A DNA stretch of 45,785 bases from the NCBI RefSeq assembly GCF_003428875.1, contig NZ_QQRS01000013.1, positions 1 through 45,785 on the forward strand, in the 5' to 3' direction. Positions 15,532 to 24,599 of this stretch are shown piece after piece. Each line of letters starts with the position of its first letter. Positions within the stretch are counted from its first letter, which is position 1. Under the pieces are notes generated by a model that saw nothing but the letters and a program-made list of their open reading frames with translations, ran no database searches and was not told where the DNA came from. Position numbers and translations under genes: made by a program. The stretch comes from Planomicrobium okeanokoites (GTDB lineage: Bacteria > Bacillota > Bacilli > Bacillales_A > Planococcaceae).

Positions 15532-17724
15532 TTATTGAGCTGTGTAAGGCATGAACAATGAGAACATCTTAGCCGCTTCAGCGCGAGTCGCGTTTTTGCT
15601 TGGCATGAAGTTGCCATTGTAGCCAGTTGCAATGCTGTGGTAGTAAAGCATTGTAACAGCTTCCTGCTCTTCAGCAGTCAATTTAGCTGTGTCTTTGTAC
15701 GGAGCATTTTCATCATATTCGAAATCACCATTGATGTTTTCGAATACACGGTTGATCAACAATGCGAAATGCTTACGTGAGATGTTAGCATTCGGGTTGA
15801 ATTTCGTTGCACTTGCACCTTGGATCAATCCTGCTGCATAAGCTGCATGGATTTCATCCTGGCGAACTTGCGGCAAGTGTGAGATATCAGTGAACGGTGA
15901 ATCTTCAATAACCATTTCTTCGTCGATCAATCCTGGAATACGCGTCAGGATTGTAACAGCCTGCCAGCGAGTCAGGTTCTGGTCTGGAGAGAATGTATCC
16001 AATTCAGTTCCGTTCATGATTCCGCGGTAGTACAAATCTTTAACGTATGGGTATTCCCAGTCTTTCATGTTGATATCTTTGAATGGAATTGTCGGGTTGA
16101 TGCGGTTTTCAAGCATCGGTGAGATGACTTCCAATTCAGAGATATAGTCGATGAACATTTCATAGTCGATTGTTCCAGGCTCACTTACACGCCCGTCAGC
16201 ATACACGTCAGCGAATACTTTATAGCCGTCACCGCCAGCAGCAGTGAATGTGTTTGTCGCAACTTTATAACGTGTTGTGTTTTCGATCTTCGTGCGTACA
16301 CCGTCTTCAGAAATCAAGTTTGCTGAAGTTACACGGCTGCCTACTGGCTGAGATGGATCAAACGAGAATTCCATTCCAGCTACGTGAAGGAACCCGCCGC
16401 TTTCTTTCGGGAATTCTTTTACGCTGTGTTCAAGTGCAGTTTTAAGCTCTGCACCAGTCAAGTCCATGATTGCCAAAGAGTTACCGAATGGCATAACTGT
16501 CAATACTTCACCGATCGTGATTTCACCCACATCGATTGAAGAACGGATACCGCCGCCATTTTGCAAAGCGATTACAGTATCAGGATCGATTTGTTTCGCT
16601 GCATTCAGCATACCGTCAGTGATGACGTTCCCAAGGTTTGTTTCAGAAGTACGGACTCCGCCTTCATTGCGTCCACCGTTAAGGAATACTTCAGTGTAAG
16701 CGCCAGCTGATTCGTTTTTCACTTCGTCAACTTCCGCTTTAAAAGGTGCAAGCAATGCTGCCGCTTCAGTGTCAACTGCCGCGTCAGAAACTTTGTGCAA
16801 TGTTACAGGGTGTGTTTCACCTACAGTTGATGTGATGACACCTTCAGCGTTGAAAGTTACGTCAAGTTGACCAAGGTTGCTGTTGTATTGGCCAGTCTGT
16901 ACGATGACAACCGGCTCGCCGTTGTTATCAATAACTTGGCCTTCAGTTAATGCTGTATGTGTGTGGCCGCCAACGATTACGTCGATGCCAGCAACGCCTT
17001 CAGCCAACAAACGGTCGTTGTCGAATTGTGCAGAATCGTTATAGCCGATGTGTGTCAAAGCAATAATTTTGTTTACGCCTTCCGCTTCAAAAGCAGCAAC
17101 CGCTTCTTCTGCAGCAGCAAGGTAATTAGTGAATTCAATTGCATCCGGGCTGGAGATTTGCGCTGTTTCTTCAGTCGTCAAACCAAAGATACCAACTTTT
17201 TCGCCGTTGATTGTTTTGATGATGCCATCGTAGATTTCGCCCTTGCCGAAATCAGCTGTGTAAACATTCTTTTGTAAATCAGTGAACAACGGATCGCCAG
17301 AAAAATCAACGTTTGATGATACGAACGGGAATTCAGCGTTTGTTACGAAATCAGCCAATGACTGATGTCCAAATTCACTGCTTCCAAGGTCAAACTCGTG
17401 GTTACCGAAAGTCATTGCATCGTAACCCATATAATTCATAAGTTCCAAGTCAGCCATACCTTCAAACAAGTTGAAGTACAGGCTTCCAGAGAAAACGTCA
17501 CCAGCGTCAAGCAACAGGCTATTCGGGTTTGCGGCACGAAGCTGTTTGACGAGCGTCGCACGTTTTGGAGCGTTCTCCAAGTTTGCATGCGTGTCATTCG
17601 TGTGCATGATCGTTAAATTGAAATCCCCTTCAGCTGCTTCTGCAGCCAGCGGCGCTTGCAAGCCTACCATACTCACTGTCATTGCAGCGGCAATTGAGGC
17701 TTTAAACATCTTATTACCTTTCAT
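15532..17724 (-). CDS. SLH-anchored 5'-nucleotidase / 2',3'-cyclic phosphodiesterase
   Basis: 730 residues with a signal peptide of about 31. The metallophosphatase domain (about 34-270) carries Asp44 and His46 (HTNDTH), Asp76 (LDAGDVFSGS), Asn108-His109 (GNHEFD) and a later GGHTHT. The 5'-nucleotidase C-terminal substrate domain follows at about 330-510 (QNGGGIRSSI, PFGNSL). Three SLH repeats occupy about 545-730. The UshA/YfkN family removes phosphate from nucleotides outside the cell. The ATG at 17724 is supported by AAAGGATGG upstream. Lying just upstream of the SLH nuclease on the same strand, it completes a wall-bound route from nucleic acid to nucleoside plus phosphate. A terminator separates the two, so they may be transcribed independently. 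Confidence 0.92.
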   Translation of the reverse strand: MKGNKMFKASIAAAMTVSMVGLQAPLAAEAAEGDFNLTIMHTNDTHANLENAPKRATLVKQLRAANPNSLLLDAGDVFSGSLYFNLFEGMADLELMNYMGYDAMTFGNHEFDLGSSEFGHQSLADFVTNAEFPFVSSNVDFSGDPLFTDLQKNVYTADFGKGEIYDGIIKTINGEKVGIFGLTTEETAQISSPDAIEFTNYLAAAEEAVAAFEAEGVNKIIALTHIGYNDSAQFDNDRLLAEGVAGIDVIVGGHTHTALTEGQVIDNNGEPVVIVQTGQYNSNLGQLDVTFNAEGVITSTVGETHPVTLHKVSDAAVDTEAAALLAPFKAEVDEVKNESAGAYTEVFLNGGRNEGGVRTSETNLGNVITDGMLNAAKQIDPDTVIALQNGGGIRSSIDVGEITIGEVLTVMPFGNSLAIMDLTGAELKTALEHSVKEFPKESGGFLHVAGMEFSFDPSQPVGSRVTSANLISEDGVRTKIENTTRYKVATNTFTAAGGDGYKVFADVYADGRVSEPGTIDYEMFIDYISELEVISPMLENRINPTIPFKDINMKDWEYPYVKDLYYRGIMNGTELDTFSPDQNLTRWQAVTILTRIPGLIDEEMVIEDSPFTDISHLPQVRQDEIHAAYAAGLIQGASATKFNPNANISRKHFALLINRVFENINGDFEYDENAPYKDTAKLTAEEQEAVTMLYYHSIATGYNGNFMPSKNATRAEAAKMFSLFMPYTAQ

Positions 17725-18084
17725 TCGGCACCATCCTTTGGTTTATTGGTTAGACTGCTTTTTCATTTTATGGGAATAAATTATGTAATCTTATGCTGTG
17801 GGTGATCTTTTGTTCCCATTTGTGAAAGCGCAATCATACGTTTTAAGTTTAGCATGGATGGAATATTTCAACAATATATTATTCGGAAAATTAACAAATT
17901 AACAAAGCTTTTACAAACCAAAGTCCCATCAGAGTCCTTCTACCCACGAACTCCTGGTTCGCAATTCCTTATTTCAGTAAAGTAAACTGCGTTATTGTTC
18001 GTGTTTTGTAAATTCTGCAGGCTGAGGGTTTAACTCTTGGCGAGTTAGTATATATGATAGTAGAAGAAAGTAAGGTGAATTTCA
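17725..18084. other. Divergent promoter region
   Basis: About 360 AT-rich bases between divergent genes. TTAACA at 17899 and TTTACA at 17910 sit 11 bases apart, as in PhoP boxes, and another TTAACA is at 17891 out of phase. This is too little to call a Pho box. No gene is seen here. Confidence 0.4.
18030..18058 (+). promoter_or_regulatory. Candidate promoter of the second acyltransferase
   Basis: TTAACT, a 17-base spacer and TATGAT, about 27 bases before the TTG start. The -35 box is weak. Confidence 0.35.
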
Positions 18085-19248
18085 TTGAACATCAACAGAA
18101 AACATTTGGATGAGATTCAATTTGCACGCGCAATCGCCATTTTCGCCGTGCTTGCCGTCCATGCATCCTCAACCGGAGTCGGCTTTACCGAACATTCATC
18201 TCCGGCATTCAGCATTTATACATTTTTCAATTACGCAGGAAAGCTCGGTACGCCGACCTTCATTTTCCTGAGCAGCTTCATCTTGTTCTATACGTATTAC
18301 CCCCGCAAACTGACGCTGGATCTGTTCAAGAAGTTCTATAAAAAACGCATGCTTTATATCCTGGTCCCTTATCTTGTCTTTTCAATTTTCTATTTCGGAA
18401 TTGCGAGTTATATGAACACGACCGTCGGCGTCCCTTTTGTGCCCGCCGAAGCTTTGCCGAATTTCCTGAAAGATTTCTTTACGGGTGATGCGTATTTCCA
18501 TCTGTATTTTGTCTTCGTCAGCGTGCAATTGTATCTCATGTTCCCGCTGATCCTTTATCTATTCCAAAAATCAGCATTCATCCGGCGCTTCGCCATCCCG
18601 ATCGGTATCGTGATCCAGTGGACATGGGTCTTCGCCAATTCGGAAATCTTCCAGGTGGCCAATAAAGGATCAGTCTCGCTGTCGTATTTCATGTTTTATT
18701 TCTTCGGAGCATTCCTGGGCGTCTATTACGAAAAAATCACTGCCTGGATACTCAATTGGCGTAAGAGCTGGCCGGGGCTTGCTGCGGTATTTGCCGCTTA
18801 CCTGTCAATGGTCGCCTTATATGTCAGCATCAATTACCTGACACTGACCAGCCAGGCCAGCTTCCACAGCAAGCTGCACGAATTCGCCTGGAGCACGCAC
18901 GCGTTCACGGCTGCGGCAACGCTGTTCATCCTGGTGCATCTGATGCGATTCTGGAACATGCCGCGCATCAAAAACTTCCTGACGGAAATCGGAACAGTGT
19001 CTTTCGGATTCTACCTGATCCATCCCTTGTTCCTGCTCATACTCAGACAGATGCTCCCAAGCGGCGACGGCATGCTGTTCCATGCGTGGCAGTTAGCCAC
19101 TATGGTCATCACCTTCTTCGGCAGCTGGTTCATCGTCCGCTTCTTCTTCGACTTCGTCCCGCACAGCTGGATCGTCTTCGGGAAGGGCAATAAAATATTC
19201 GGTCAGGTGAAGACGGGTAAGGTGTATAACAATAACAAAGGTTATTAA
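18085..19248 (+). CDS. Acyltransferase family 3 membrane protein
   Basis: 387 residues with about ten membrane helices. The N-terminus (HLDEIQFARAIAIFAVLAVH) has the Arg-Ala and His pattern of acyltransferase-3 proteins. A late FGFYLIHPLFLL helix also matches the family. The start is TTG at 18085 with TAAGGTGA about 6 bases upstream. It lies convergent to csaB, in a region full of surface-polymer genes, so O-acylation of a wall polymer or exopolysaccharide is a fair guess. It is distinct in sequence from the protein at 92-1111. Substrate unknown. Confidence 0.85.
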   Translation: MNINRKHLDEIQFARAIAIFAVLAVHASSTGVGFTEHSSPAFSIYTFFNYAGKLGTPTFIFLSSFILFYTYYPRKLTLDLFKKFYKKRMLYILVPYLVFSIFYFGIASYMNTTVGVPFVPAEALPNFLKDFFTGDAYFHLYFVFVSVQLYLMFPLILYLFQKSAFIRRFAIPIGIVIQWTWVFANSEIFQVANKGSVSLSYFMFYFFGAFLGVYYEKITAWILNWRKSWPGLAAVFAAYLSMVALYVSINYLTLTSQASFHSKLHEFAWSTHAFTAAATLFILVHLMRFWNMPRIKNFLTEIGTVSFGFYLIHPLFLLILRQMLPSGDGMLFHAWQLATMVITFFGSWFIVRFFFDFVPHSWIVFGKGNKIFGQVKTGKVYNNNKGY

Positions 19249-19302
19249 TGTGTTAAGCGGCTGATAAGCAGCACAGAAATTTCTTCCATAAATTTCCTCC
19301 TG

Positions 19303-19394
19303 GCAGTATTTTCCGTCTGCGGATAGTATTTTCCGTCTGCGGACAGTATTTTCATTCTCCGGACAGTATTTTGGCTGTTCCGGACAGTATATCC
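19303..19394 (+). repeat. 20/21-bp phased array, GGACAGTATTTTC type
   Basis: Five AGTATT cores at 19305, 19325, 19345, 19365 and 19386 (spacing 20, 20, 20, 21), each led by GGACAG or a near variant. It sits between convergent genes. Nothing else is seen in 19249-19475. Confidence 0.85.
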
Positions 19395-19475
19395 AAATAA
19401 TTGGAAATTAACACTTCTCTAAATTAAATAAATACCAGAAATAAAGCGAATTGAACCCTTAAATCCACCTATATT

Positions 19476-19515
19476 AAAAAACCGGCAGACGATGCACGCA
19501 TCGTCTGCCGGTTTT
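19476..19515. terminator. Bidirectional terminator between the acyltransferase and csaB
   Basis: AAAACCGGCAGACGATG and its complement form a long perfect stem with A and T runs at the ends; it serves csaB directly. Confidence 0.85.
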
Positions 19516-19518
19516 CGT

Positions 19519-20655
19519 TTATCTGTTTTTCGTTTTCGGTGAAGCTACAATGTATTCGCGCTGTTTCTCAACTTTAGCGCCTGTCAGCAAAAAATCGATT
19601 ACTTGTTTTGCCGTGTCATTCGCTTTTTGCTGCAGCGGGATGACGCTTTCTTCAAGTTTCTTGATTTCCTTCGGGTAATTCGCAAGGATCTCTTCGATGG
19701 AAGACACGATGTCATCCGCGCTCCAATCGTCTGAGCTGACATTGCCGAGCACTTTCTGGTCAACAATTTCCGCGAACGAATCAATCTTCGGATCGTATGA
19801 CAACGCCACAAATGGCGTATTGCCGACGCTTGCGAAAATTAATGCATGCAGGCGCATGCCCAACAGGACATCCGACTCTTTGACTGCTGCCATTTTTTCT
19901 TCTATTGAACTGTCGTACGGGAAGATTTCAACTTTATTCGTCATCATGCCCGCGACATTCTTGGATGTGTCATGATCATACTTGCCGTGCATCGGAACCA
20001 TCAAGATTTCATGTCCATTGTCAGCGAGCTGATCGAGCCCCGCCGCCACCTTATTCAAATAGGACAAATCTTCAGTCCAGTTGCGTATGGAAACGGAAAT
20101 CACGCGTTTATTCGAATCAGTACCGGTCGTCAAACCGCTTGAGAAGCCGGTCGCATCAATGCCCATGACCGGATCTGGTACCAACTGGATCGGTTTTGAA
20201 ACGCCGATCGACTGAAGAAAGCTTTTCGAATGCTTATCGCGCACCGTGATCATTTCCGAACGCTGCAGCACATGTTTCATGATTTGGCGGTTGATCTTAC
20301 TCTTAACAGGACCCATCCCCTGCGCATAGATGAACACGGGTTTCTTCAGAAACTGGGCGATTTTCATGACGCCCGAGTAATAAGAGATGCTCTTCATGCC
20401 GGTCTCATCCTGCAGCAGGCTGCCGCCTCCGCTGATCAGGCAATCCGATTCTTTCAACGCTTTCCTGACTTCATTGATATTCCATCTATTCACTGCATCG
20501 ACCTTATAGGAAGCTGCTGTTTTTTCAGGGTTATTGGACAGGACTGTGAGATTCACTCCTGGATGATACTCTTTCAATGACTGGATGATGGCAAAAAGGA
20601 TAGCTTCGTCCCCTACATTGTCAAAGCCGTAATATCCGGATAAAACGATTCTCAT
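19519..20655 (-). CDS. csaB: Polysaccharide pyruvyl transferase CsaB
   Basis: 378 residues from MRIVLSGYYGFDNVGDEAIL, the hallmark N-terminus of CsaB. Later SGGGSLLQD, QGMGPV, VPDPV and MRLHALIFA motifs also match the family. CsaB adds ketal pyruvate to the secondary cell wall polymer, which SLH domains then bind. That makes it the key partner for the seven SLH proteins in this window. The start at 20655 is set by AGGAGGTGG, and its ATG overlaps the stop of the upstream gene (ATGA), so the two are translationally coupled. The 16-codon longer frame is not supported. Function is confident from family and context. Confidence 0.93.
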   Translation of the reverse strand: MRIVLSGYYGFDNVGDEAILFAIIQSLKEYHPGVNLTVLSNNPEKTAASYKVDAVNRWNINEVRKALKESDCLISGGGSLLQDETGMKSISYYSGVMKIAQFLKKPVFIYAQGMGPVKSKINRQIMKHVLQRSEMITVRDKHSKSFLQSIGVSKPIQLVPDPVMGIDATGFSSGLTTGTDSNKRVISVSIRNWTEDLSYLNKVAAGLDQLADNGHEILMVPMHGKYDHDTSKNVAGMMTNKVEIFPYDSSIEEKMAAVKESDVLLGMRLHALIFASVGNTPFVALSYDPKIDSFAEIVDQKVLGNVSSDDWSADDIVSSIEEILANYPKEIKKLEESVIPLQQKANDTAKQVIDFLLTGAKVEKQREYIVASPKTKNR

Positions 20656-22520
20656 CTCTGCCACCTCCTGTTCAGCTCTGTGATAATTTTTTGACTTGCC
20701 CATCTATACAAGAATACCAGAATCAGCCCGATTAACAAGCCCAAAACTACGCTGTATCCTGTACGCAATAAAGAAATGGACAGTGGAATATGGAAATGCG
20801 TGAATGTATTGACCATCGACAGGAAGCCGATGACGGCTGGGATCAGTAAATAATAGCTGATGGTTTTGTACTTTTTAGCCATTTCCAATGCCAGCAAGAA
20901 AATCGGCAAGCCAATCAGAAACTCTTTGGTCCGTGGGCGCACATATAAAACCTCTTCCAGGAACATGCGGAATTGCAATTCATATGGAAGTACTGAGCCT
21001 TCATTGCCGGTCCGGCCAAGATAGAATACCACAATAACCCCTACCAGTCCGATGACGATCAAATGGCCAAAAGTGACATTCGCTTTTATGAATTTCTCCA
21101 TATTCCCCCACAACGCATACAGCACAAGAAAAGCGATTGGAAGGAAATAAACCAATTTAACACCTTTGAAGGCATCTATTCCGAGAATAAAAGCATTTCC
21201 GTTCAATAGTACGACAATCAGCCATATGCCGATTAATGTTATGCCCACTGCCTTGAAATAAGAAGAAATAAGGTAATATTTTGATTCTGTATCTTTTTTC
21301 AAAAGTACGGCGAAAACTGGTGTCGTTACAGCCAAACCGAGTGCAAATGCTTTAAGGATCAGCGTCATGTCTGTAACCAGATAAGCAAGTGCCAACAGTG
21401 TCAGTCCGCCAATTGCAGCATAGGTAAGTTTGCGGTTACCGAAAACAGTTTGGGCAGCCCAGGCAAGAAATGCGATGGAACCAATCAGTCCCACGGCAAT
21501 CTGCCATAAAGGCACACCGATTTCCTCATATAATTTAGATTGTCCGCGCTGGAATGACGCCGGCAATTGCTTCTCAATTTCTTTATTCAATTCCTCAAAG
21601 GCAAGTTCTGCATCTGCATATTCACTAATATTTGCATTGACGAAAAATGCACGGATATTCCGCTCTTTTGCACCTCTTGTAAATTTATCGGCAATATCAA
21701 AAGCATTATCTGCAGTCAGTGACTGGCTGTGCAAACGGACAACATCCATATCCATCGTATAGGCAGCTGTCTCAAAACCTTTCAGGTCTGCAAACTCCAC
21801 ATTGAATATCGAATAGCCTGCATCAGCGAGGCGTGTACTGAATTCCTTCAGTCTTTCCGGTTCAGTACTGAAAGGTGCCGCTGTTCCTGAGAACAGGACT
21901 TTTTCAATTCCAGGCTGTTTCAACTCAAGCAATTCTTCAGCCATTCTCTCAGTATCTTCGATGTTTTTCGAATCAGCCATTCTTGGCACCAGATCCATTC
22001 CGGAATCCAATACGGCATCTACGACATTCAAATCATATCCGACTGGAATCTCCAAAATATCATCTGGCGGCCCCGGTACAAATGTGTAGTCGACACCTTC
22101 AACAGTAATTTGTCTGGTTTCTTCAAATACATTCCTGGTTAAATCATCAAAAGAAGAGTCTCCATAAGAATGGATGAAAACTCCTTGTTTATCAAAAGGA
22201 TGCCTTAATGGTTCCATCTGATTGAATATCAGCAATTCACTCATCCGGGGAACACTGATGACTGTAAGTTCCCCTTTTTGTTGAAGGCTGCGTAAAGTAT
22301 CAGGCTCCATGCTGATCGTATCGATGCCATAGTCCTGCAATTGGCTCAAAATACGTTCCTGGTCCAATTCCGGATCTTTGATCATCCATTCCATTATATA
22401 TTTATAAGGCACGATTGTTTCGACTGTCTTGTTCGATTCCTCCACCTGTACACGGTTATATATAGAAGGAATCGTTAAAATCATCGCGGCCAGGATTATT
22501 CCGATTAACACTTTCTGCAC
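20652..22520 (-). CDS. DUF5693 family polytopic membrane protein
   Basis: About 622 residues: one N-terminal helix, an extracytoplasmic domain of about 300 residues, then roughly ten membrane helices. It matches the DUF5693 family, whose members sit next to csaB in SLH-bearing Firmicutes. The GTG at 22520 is preferred because AAGGG lies about 10 bases before it; the GTG at 22532 overlaps that site. It is coupled to csaB by a 4-base overlap. Its biochemical role is not known to me; a part in making, exporting or pyruvylating the secondary wall polymer is inferred from context only. Confidence 0.85.
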   Translation of the reverse strand: MQKVLIGIILAAMILTIPSIYNRVQVEESNKTVETIVPYKYIMEWMIKDPELDQERILSQLQDYGIDTISMEPDTLRSLQQKGELTVISVPRMSELLIFNQMEPLRHPFDKQGVFIHSYGDSSFDDLTRNVFEETRQITVEGVDYTFVPGPPDDILEIPVGYDLNVVDAVLDSGMDLVPRMADSKNIEDTERMAEELLELKQPGIEKVLFSGTAAPFSTEPERLKEFSTRLADAGYSIFNVEFADLKGFETAAYTMDMDVVRLHSQSLTADNAFDIADKFTRGAKERNIRAFFVNANISEYADAELAFEELNKEIEKQLPASFQRGQSKLYEEIGVPLWQIAVGLIGSIAFLAWAAQTVFGNRKLTYAAIGGLTLLALAYLVTDMTLILKAFALGLAVTTPVFAVLLKKDTESKYYLISSYFKAVGITLIGIWLIVVLLNGNAFILGIDAFKGVKLVYFLPIAFLVLYALWGNMEKFIKANVTFGHLIVIGLVGVIVVFYLGRTGNEGSVLPYELQFRMFLEEVLYVRPRTKEFLIGLPIFLLALEMAKKYKTISYYLLIPAVIGFLSMVNTFTHFHIPLSISLLRTGYSVVLGLLIGLILVFLYRWASQKIITELNRRWQR

Positions 22521-22618
22521 TTGCCTACACACCCTTACAATTACTTTGAATTCTTACGTCCAGTGGCGATGCTGTTGGGATGTAAATATAAATAATATTA
22601 ATTAACTTTATATATTCG

Positions 22619-22752
22619 ATATTCCGCAAAACAGCTTCGAAGACATTAGCCGAAGCATGCGAGGCTAAGTCTTTGCGACGAAGCAGCGCAGCGATGCAGG
22701 AGCACGTTTTTACCCTGTTCCTCTGGGAGTCTTCGCTGTTTTGCTCCATATC
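22619..22752 (+). repeat. Paired-end repeat, copy R3 (conserved ends, different core)
   Basis: It shares the ends of R2 (ATATTCCGCAAAACAGCTTCG and GCTGTTTTGCTCCATATCT) and a GGGAGTCT block, but its 80-base core is unrelated. The core carries GAAGAC/AGCC and GGCT/GTCTT pairings of its own. Confidence 0.75.
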
Positions 22753-22940
22753 TTTAGAGATTTCTCTCAGCAAAGGCGCGGTTCAGGAGCAGGCGAATGC
22801 CGATGGAGCATAAAACGAGTGCTCTTCTCGGCTTATTGCGGGAGCTAAGGTGCGCCATGAACTTGCGGCGCCTCCTTTGCGACGAGCAGTGCGCAGGAGC
22901 ATAATCTTCGCACTGCCCATAGCGCCGAAGCGATTTATAA
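22753..22940. repeat. GC-rich structured intergenic stretch
   Basis: About 180 bases with several short inverted pieces (GCGCGG, GGCGCC, GGAGCATAA twice, GCGCAGGAGC). It is unlike the AT-rich DNA around it and has no supported gene. It may be another dispersed repeat; no second copy is visible in this window. Confidence 0.35.
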
Positions 22941-23045
22941 ACAATGTTTTATTGATTAAACTTAAATATATTTACTAACTTCCTTCTATTATATAAGCAA
23001 ATGCCCATGTAAATCGTCGCTTTGCGAAAAATTAACATAACTGTA

Positions 23046-24599
23046 TTATTTAAAGATTTTATTTACCAAAGGCAATCCGCTCAATAATTCCTTGTCGACT
23101 GCTTTTCCGGCAAACAGCAATACGGCGTAAACTACCGCGCCGAATGCGATTGCAGCAATCAGGTAAAGCAGTGCGAATCCTCGTGAAGCCGCTTCGAAAT
23201 CCATAAACAGCGTCGGAATCCCGATTACCGCTCCCATCACCAGCGAAGCGAACAGGATGACAATCGTTCTTTTATTGAAGGAAACGAACTTCACATGCTT
23301 TTGGATAAAGTACAGATTAGCCACAAACAGCAGCAAATACACAAGAGCTGTCGAAATCGCCGCTCCGTCGAGACCGAGCAGATTAACAAAAATGATATTA
23401 AGTATCACTTTCACCCCTACTCCCGCAACAATGACCCATGCGGCAAGACGCGCTTTATCGATTCCCTGCAAAACACCCGTGCTGAGGATCGTCAATGACG
23501 TGAACAGCGAGCTGAGTGAAATGATGGCCAGCACACTGCTGCCCGCGAGGTCCGTAAAGAGGCCAAGGTTGATCGGATAAGTCAGCGCAAACAGGCCGAT
23601 TGCTGCCGGCACTGACAGCAGATAGGTCAGGAAAAAGGTCTTTTCGATGACTTTCTGCGTGCCGAGGCGGTCGTTTTGCGCCAGTTTCGCCGAGATATTC
23701 GGAATCAGCGGCAGTATGACGGAGCTTGCGAAAACCGTGACGATCTGCACGAGCGCCAGGCCGCGGCCGTAGATTCCATACAGATAATTGACGTTTTCCG
23801 ATGTATTTTCATAAGCCTTCAAGGCACCTGGAATCGTGATGGAATCCACAAGATTCAATAATGCCATGGTGATGGCTCCGAAAGCAATCGGTATGGATAT
23901 GAAAAGGATGCGTTTTGCGGTCCTTTTAAAATGGCTGAAGTTATAAGGAATCGATTTTTTGACGCGCACTTCCGAACGCGAATAAAGAACACGGAGATAG
24001 ATCAATGAAGCCAGTGCCCCGAAGATGGAGCCGATCATGATTCCGCCTGCCACTTCACTGTCCGAATATAGGTTCTGGACGAGATAGGCAGCCACCAGAA
24101 GAATCAGGCCGACCCGTATGAATTGTTCTATCACCTGCGAAACGGCAGTCGGGGTCATCCTTTCATGCCCTTGGAAATAACCGCGATACACCGCCATATA
24201 TGGCGCAATCAATAATGTTGCGGAAACGATGATCAATGCGGGGCGTGTAGAACTTCCGCCCAGGATTTCGGCGATCTGGTAAGAGAACAGATACAGCAGC
24301 AAAAAACTGCCGATGCCGAACAAGGCCGCAAGGATTCCGGAAGTCATGAAGATATCTTTGACTTCCTGTTCATCACCGCGCGCCCTCGATTCCGCGATCA
24401 ATTTCGAAATGGCGATCGGGATGCCGGCAACTGACAGGATCAAAGCCACCATATAGACCGGGTAGACTAAAGTAAAAATTCCGAGCACCTCGTCCCCCGC
24501 TATGTTCTGCAGCGGGATGCGGAAGAGGCTGCCCAGAATCTTCGACAGCAATGCAGCTGCCGACAGGATGATGGTGCTTTTGAGTAATGTATTCTTCAT
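23046..24599 (-). CDS. MOP-superfamily polysaccharide/lipid flippase (SpoVB/MurJ-like)
   Basis: 517 residues with about 14 membrane helices. Family marks include KSTIILSAAALLSKILG, FRIPLQNIAGDEVLGIF and YPVYM at the N-terminus. Such proteins flip lipid-linked sugars across the membrane. The ATG at 24599 overlaps the stop of the glycosyltransferase gene (ATGA). It has no clear ribosome site of its own, so coupled translation is likely. Placed between a TagA-like enzyme and csaB, it may export the secondary wall polymer, but lipid II or another precursor is equally possible. Confidence 0.88.
   Translation of the reverse strand: MKNTLLKSTIILSAAALLSKILGSLFRIPLQNIAGDEVLGIFTLVYPVYMVALILSVAGIPIAISKLIAESRARGDEQEVKDIFMTSGILAALFGIGSFLLLYLFSYQIAEILGGSSTRPALIIVSATLLIAPYMAVYRGYFQGHERMTPTAVSQVIEQFIRVGLILLVAAYLVQNLYSDSEVAGGIMIGSIFGALASLIYLRVLYSRSEVRVKKSIPYNFSHFKRTAKRILFISIPIAFGAITMALLNLVDSITIPGALKAYENTSENVNYLYGIYGRGLALVQIVTVFASSVILPLIPNISAKLAQNDRLGTQKVIEKTFFLTYLLSVPAAIGLFALTYPINLGLFTDLAGSSVLAIISLSSLFTSLTILSTGVLQGIDKARLAAWVIVAGVGVKVILNIIFVNLLGLDGAAISTALVYLLLFVANLYFIQKHVKFVSFNKRTIVILFASLVMGAVIGIPTLFMDFEAASRGFALLYLIAAIAFGAVVYAVLLFAGKAVDKELLSGLPLVNKIFK

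Noticed and set aside
17899..17915. Possible PhoP box between the nucleotidase and acyltransferase genes
   Set aside because: Only two TTNACA hexamers are in 11-base phase, on the strand opposite to the nucleotidase, and the region is AT-rich.
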